Shown here in pieces: positions 39,785-42,920 of a DNA stretch of 42,920 nt. Made by a program: the position numbers and the translations under genes. Each line of letters begins with the position of its first letter. The first letter of the stretch is position 1. The notes under the pieces are model-generated. The model did no database searches. It was given only the letters and a program-made list of their open reading frames with translations, and was not told the DNA's origin. The stretch comes from Polyangiaceae bacterium. Lineage in GTDB: Bacteria; Myxococcota_A; Polyangia; Polyangiales; Polyangiaceae. The stretch is taken from the NCBI GenBank assembly GCA_025937895.1, contig JAICQL010000044.1, positions 1 to 42,920 of the forward strand, written 5' to 3'.

Positions 39785-41383
39785 ATGAACGCCTGGATCG
39801 CCGCGCTGCCCGTGCTGCTGGCGACGCTGTTGCTGGTCGGGCTGCGCCTGCCCGCCGCGCGCGCCATGCCGGTATGTGGTGTGGTGACCGCGCTGAGCGC
39901 GCTCGTTTACTGGCGAGTACCCGGTCTGCGGGTGCTGGCTGCCAGCCTGGAAGCGGTGGCCATCACGGTCGGGGTGCTGCTCATTTTGTTTGGTGCGTTG
40001 CTGCTGGTGGAACAGCTGCGCGCGGCGGGCGCGGTGCGCGCCATCGAGCGGGCGCTCGAGAGCCTGAGCCCGGATCCGAGGATCCAGGTGGTGCTGGTAG
40101 CGTGGCTCCTGGGGTCGTTTTTCGAGGGCGCGGCCGGCTTCGGAGCGCCGCCGGCGATCACTGCGCCGCTGCTGGTGGCGCTCGGGTTTCCGCCCGTGCT
40201 TGCGGTGGTGCTGGCGCTCGCGGGCGACAGCGTGGCGGTGAGCTTCGGCGCGGTGGGCACGCCGATGCTGGTGGGGATGGCGCAAGGCCTGGAGGGGGCG
40301 CCCGGTCCCGTGCCCGCCGTGGGGGCCATCGCGCAACGGATCGCGCTCAATGATCTGTTCGTTGGCAGCCTGGTGCCGGTGCTGCTGGTGCTGACGCTGA
40401 CGGTGGGGGTCAGCGGCAGGCGCGGGCTGCTGCCGGGGCTGCGAGCGGCTCCGTTTGCGCTGGCGGTCGGCGGCGTGCACCTGCTGGCGGCTGCAGCCGT
40501 GGCCCACGCCGCGGGGCCCGAGCTGCCGAGCCTCGTCGGGCCGCTGCTGGGGATGCTGGCGGCGCTCGTCCTGCTGCGCCGCGGGTGGCTGGTGCCGCGC
40601 GATGGTTGGTCACCAGCGTTTCACTCCACCCGGAGCGCGGAGATCTCGGCGCGCGCTCCGGTCGGCATCGGGCGGGCGCTGGCGCCATACGCTCTTCTGG
40701 TCGTCTTGCTGGCGCTCACTCGCACTCGGGAGCTGGGCATTGGCCCGCGCCTGGCCAGCGTAGCACTGGGCTGGCGAGAGCTGTTCGGTACCAACATCCA
40801 TGCTCAGATCCAGCCGCTCTACTCGCCCTGCGCGCTGTTCGTGGCCGTGACCTTGCTGGTGCCACCGCTGTTTCGCTTGCCCGCCACCTCGCTGGCCAGC
40901 AGCGCTCGCGCGTCGCTCGGCAAGCTGCGCCTGGCGGCGCTGCCGCTGCTCGCCGCGATCCTCACCGTGCGCATCTTCGTGCACTCCGGGGAGAACACCG
41001 CCGGGCTTCCGGCGATGCCGATCGTGCTCGCCGGTGTGGCCGCCAGCGCGGCGGGCGAGAGCTGGCCCATCGCCGCGCCATGGGTGGGAGCGCTGGGCGC
41101 CTTCATCGCGGGCAGTGCCACGTTCAGCAACATGCTCTTCGCGGGGCTCCAGCAGACCATCGCTGGGCTGCACGCGCACGACGCGATCGAGATCCTGGCG
41201 CTGCAGGGCATGGGCGCAGCGGCGGGCAACATCGCCTGCATCCACAACGTCGTGGCTGCCTCCACCGTGGTGGGCTTGACCCGCGCCGAGGGCGATGTCA
41301 TCCGCCGCGCCGCGCCGGCAATGCTGGTGTACCTGAGCTGCACCAGCGCGCTCGGTTGGTTGCGGGCCGTGACGGCAGGCTAG
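39785..41383 (+). CDS. L-lactate permease family transporter
   Basis: A 532-residue membrane protein of the LctP/LldP family, which imports L-lactate (and glycolate) with protons. Marks are SFFEGAAGFGAPPAITAPLLVALGF, LALAGDSVAVSFGAVGTPMLVGM, LNDLFVGSLVPVLLVL and GSATFSNMLFAGLQQTIAG. Length is close to E. coli LldP (551). There are about 13-14 hydrophobic segments, as usual. No lactate dehydrogenase gene (lldD, lldEFG) is nearby. The start ATG 39785 directly begins the first membrane segment. It is convergent with the SRPBCC membrane protein gene, with 34 bases between. Confidence 0.92.
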   Translation: MNAWIAALPVLLATLLLVGLRLPAARAMPVCGVVTALSALVYWRVPGLRVLAASLEAVAITVGVLLILFGALLLVEQLRAAGAVRAIERALESLSPDPRIQVVLVAWLLGSFFEGAAGFGAPPAITAPLLVALGFPPVLAVVLALAGDSVAVSFGAVGTPMLVGMAQGLEGAPGPVPAVGAIAQRIALNDLFVGSLVPVLLVLTLTVGVSGRRGLLPGLRAAPFALAVGGVHLLAAAAVAHAAGPELPSLVGPLLGMLAALVLLRRGWLVPRDGWSPAFHSTRSAEISARAPVGIGRALAPYALLVVLLALTRTRELGIGPRLASVALGWRELFGTNIHAQIQPLYSPCALFVAVTLLVPPLFRLPATSLASSARASLGKLRLAALPLLAAILTVRIFVHSGENTAGLPAMPIVLAGVAASAAGESWPIAAPWVGALGAFIAGSATFSNMLFAGLQQTIAGLHAHDAIEILALQGMGAAAGNIACIHNVVAASTVVGLTRAEGDVIRRAAPAMLVYLSCTSALGWLRAVTAG

Positions 41384-41410
41384 CCCGCTATCCGCGTGGA
41401 TGCCGAAGCC

Positions 41411-41420
41411 TGAGCGCTCA
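41411..41420. repeat. TGAGCGCTCA palindrome at a gene end (second copy)
   Basis: A perfect 10-bp palindrome; its TCA (41418-41420) is the stop of the minus-strand SRPBCC gene. It is identical to the palindrome at 20001-20010 that joins two convergent stops. Confidence 0.75.
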
Positions 41421-42383
41421 GCCGTCCGCAGGCGCAGCGTTTGCGCTGCCGGGCGGCTCCGGCGCAAGCTTGGCGCTGGCCTCGAGTGGCCACCAACCCA
41501 GGGCCAGCGTGGCCAGCACCAGCACCGCCCCGAGAGCCGGCGCAGGCTGCACGAACGTCAGGATCTGAAATACCGCACCTGCCACCCCAAACGTGAGCAA
41601 CCGCCGGCGCCACGAGCGCCCCAGCAGCACCAGCAGCGCGCTCCACAGCAGGGCCCCCGCCGCCAGCGCCCAGAGCACCAGCAGGCAGACGTCCCGCAGC
41701 GCAGAGATCGGGCGCCCCTCCGAAAGCCCGCGGATCCCCTCCAGCATCCGGCGCTCCATGGCGAAGTGCAGCGGCTCGAAGACCGCTTGATGGAAGGCGA
41801 CGCCCAGCAGGCCCGAAGCGGCGCTGCCCGAGCTGCGGACGAGGAGGCGCGAGCCGCCGGCCATCGGCTCCACCATCAGCGACCAGCTGCCCGAGGGCGG
41901 GGCCGCGTGCTGGCCCGGCTGATGCGTGCCGAAGGCCAGGGCACGCCCGGGCACATGCTCCAGCAGCCGCGCATAGCCCACGCCGCCGAGCTCATGCTCC
42001 GGGTACATCCACAGCTTCTGTCCCACCGTCCACTGTTGCAGTGATGGATCGAGCCGCTCGACACGCGGCATCTCGCAGCCCACCAGGTTCTCGAGCAGAT
42101 CGTAGCTGTAGAAGCCGCCGCGATCCTGCCCCAGCTGGGCCAGCCACGGGTAGACCTTCTCGGCGGGCGCCGCGATGGCGACGGCGCGCGTGGCCTTGGG
42201 CGCACCCGGCACGATGGCGTCACCCGGCAGTGCGGCGGCGCGCTCTGCCGGGGTGGCGCCCCAGGACGTGTACCACGGGCGAATCACCAGCAAGAGAATG
42301 CCAAAGAAGGCCACCGTCACGGCTGTGAGCGCCGCCAGCCGGTGTAGCGGAGGGCTCTCGGGAGCTCGGCCGACGCTATCCAT
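41418..42383 (-). CDS. SRPBCC-domain protein with membrane helices
   Basis: A 321-residue protein. An N-terminal membrane segment (LAALTAVTVAFFGILLLVIRPW) is followed by an SRPBCC-like helix-grip domain (about 60-200: AVAIAAPAEKVYPWLAQLGQ, GGFYSYDLLENLVGCEMP, QKLWMYPEHELGGVGYARLL, SWSLMVEPM). Two or three further membrane segments lie at the C-terminus (about 230-320). The fold and ligand are unknown. The frame stays open to 42626, but the extra N-terminal part contains a CBS-domain remnant (VLERGRLLGIVTRSDV) that does not belong to this protein. Start ATG 42383 (or 42407) is therefore chosen; neither has a strong ribosome-binding site. Confidence 0.8.
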   Translation of the reverse strand: MDSVGRAPESPPLHRLAALTAVTVAFFGILLLVIRPWYTSWGATPAERAAALPGDAIVPGAPKATRAVAIAAPAEKVYPWLAQLGQDRGGFYSYDLLENLVGCEMPRVERLDPSLQQWTVGQKLWMYPEHELGGVGYARLLEHVPGRALAFGTHQPGQHAAPPSGSWSLMVEPMAGGSRLLVRSSGSAASGLLGVAFHQAVFEPLHFAMERRMLEGIRGLSEGRPISALRDVCLLVLWALAAGALLWSALLVLLGRSWRRRLLTFGVAGAVFQILTFVQPAPALGAVLVLATLALGWWPLEASAKLAPEPPGSANAAPADG

Positions 42384-42480
42384 GGCGCTGGAAGGAGCAC
42401 GGGGCATGCCAGCCGCTCGGTGGCCAACTCTGCCGCGGGTGCTGGAGCTCAGGGGGGTGTCGCCTGAGCGCCAGGGGACG

Positions 42481-42570
42481 CCACACAGCACACCTCGCAC
42501 ATCGCTGCGCGTGACGATGCCTAGCAGGCGGCCCCTCTCCAGCACCGAAGGCGCCCGATGTCGTTCTGCG
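42481..42570 (-). pseudogene. Fragment of a CBS domain
   Basis: The minus-strand frame that runs into the SRPBCC gene reads RHRAPSVLERGRLLGIVTRS, then DV, which is the C-terminal half of a typical CBS motif (PVLERGRLLGIVTRSDV). No start, N-terminal half or second CBS is found in any frame upstream to the tRNA. It is most likely the remnant of a broken CBS gene, or a degraded fusion upstream of the SRPBCC protein. The rest of the 42384-42816 gap shows nothing else. Confidence 0.55.
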
Positions 42571-42819
42571 CGGCGTCGACGTGATGCTCGACCGCTGAGG
42601 GTTTCCATTTGCTTCCGCTCAAACACGGGAACGGCTCGAGCGAACGGGCCGAGTGCTTTCGGAGGGGAGCACCGGTGAGTTCACGACGTTGCAAGCGCCC
42701 ACAGGTCCCTCTCCGTCGCGGTCCGTCCCCCTGCCGGCCGCGTCCGACCCTCGTCCCCTGAGCGTCGTTTGCGGTGAAAACGGCTGACTTCTGTGAAAGT
42801 AAGCGGGGATCTGGATTGG

Positions 42820-42893
42820 CACGCCCGGTAGGATTCGAACCTACGACCAGCGGATTAGAAATCCGCTGCTCTATCCAGCTGAGCTACGGGCGC
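42820..42893 (-). tRNA. tRNA-Arg (anticodon UCU)
   Basis: A complete cloverleaf on the minus strand. The acceptor GCGCCCG pairs with CGGGCGT (one G-U at 1-72). The D-arm is GCTC-AGCTGGATA-GAGC, the anticodon arm GCGGA-TTTCTAA-TCCGC with anticodon TCT, and the T-arm GTAGG-TTCGAAT-CCTAC. The discriminator is G and CCA is encoded at once after it (42819-42817). It decodes AGA/AGG, rare codons in a GC-rich genome. No promoter is visible in the 27 bases left upstream. Confidence 0.97.
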
Positions 42894-42920
42894 GTGTGTT
42901 GCTTTCGCGTCGAAGGCAAA

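Noticed and set aside
39393..39788. Possible small plus-strand gene in the 39.0-39.8 kb gap
   Set aside because: No domain, signal peptide or ribosome-binding site; Arg/Ala-rich like the shadow frames.
1..42920. CRISPR arrays, IS elements, prophage or defence islands
   Set aside because: No regularly spaced repeats, transposase, integrase, phage structural or nuclease-toxin genes were recognised.

Overview
The window looks like ordinary chromosome of a high-GC myxobacterium (phylum Myxococcota, probably Polyangiales or a relative). This is an inference. It rests on strongly GC-rich codon use, GTG and TTG starts, several short lipoproteins with Gly-, Pro- or Asp/Ala-rich tails, a DUF1592/DUF1552 pair, a ferritin-like lipoprotein with a Gly/Thr spacer, and an ECF sigma factor coupled to a small hydrophobic protein. 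I see no IS element, integrase, CRISPR array or prophage. The only RNA gene is a tRNA-Arg(UCU) at the right end.

Layout, left to right. 0-1.3 kb: ECF sigma factor gene overlapping a small truncated gene (both minus), then a small lipoprotein. 1.3-4.7 kb: an ABC exporter operon (ATPase, then a permease fused to a CPBP intramembrane protease). 4.8-6.9 kb: a secreted S46 dipeptidyl-peptidase of DPP7 type. 7.3-12.7 kb: TTC38-like TPR protein, hydroxypyruvate isomerase, HelD-like helicase, coiled-coil protein and a VOC protein. 12.8-17.1 kb: RND efflux adaptor and pump, with repeat elements upstream and between the two genes. 17.5-21.4 kb: methyltransferase, class C beta-lactamase-like serine hydrolase and ferritin-like lipoprotein.

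21.5-22.95 kb: a compact VOC - ArsR - SRPBCC operon with a recognisable sigma-70-type promoter; the ArsR gene seems to need a CTG start or a frameshift. 23.0-28.1 kb: Pro-rich lipoprotein, YpfJ-like zinc metallopeptidase, SDR oxidoreductase, glycoamylase/GH144-like protein and a MESH1-like HD hydrolase. 28.3-30.8 kb: a lipoprotein, then a GTGA-coupled pair made of a thioredoxin lipoprotein with two Cys/His 'VPE' modules and an outer-membrane barrel-like protein with an N-terminal CAGC. 31.0-33.7 kb: a GH10 xylanase lipoprotein with a His-rich linker and three CBM-like repeats.

33.9-35.7 kb: RbgA-type GTPase and a stand-alone flagellin. 35.9-39.0 kb: DUF1592 and DUF1552 proteins, GTGA-coupled. 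39.8-41.4 kb: L-lactate permease family transporter. 41.4-42.9 kb: SRPBCC membrane protein with a CBS-domain remnant upstream, then tRNA-Arg.

Functionally the window reads as a saprophyte or predator accessory set: exported peptidases, glycan hydrolases, efflux pumps and surface lipoproteins, with a few housekeeping genes (rbgA, tRNA, HD hydrolase). The candidates I find most worth follow-up are the thioredoxin/barrel pair, the ABC permease-CPBP fusion, the VOC-ArsR-SRPBCC triad with its unusual start, the His-rich xylanase and the stand-alone flagellin. Nothing in the window is an obviously new defence or mobile system.
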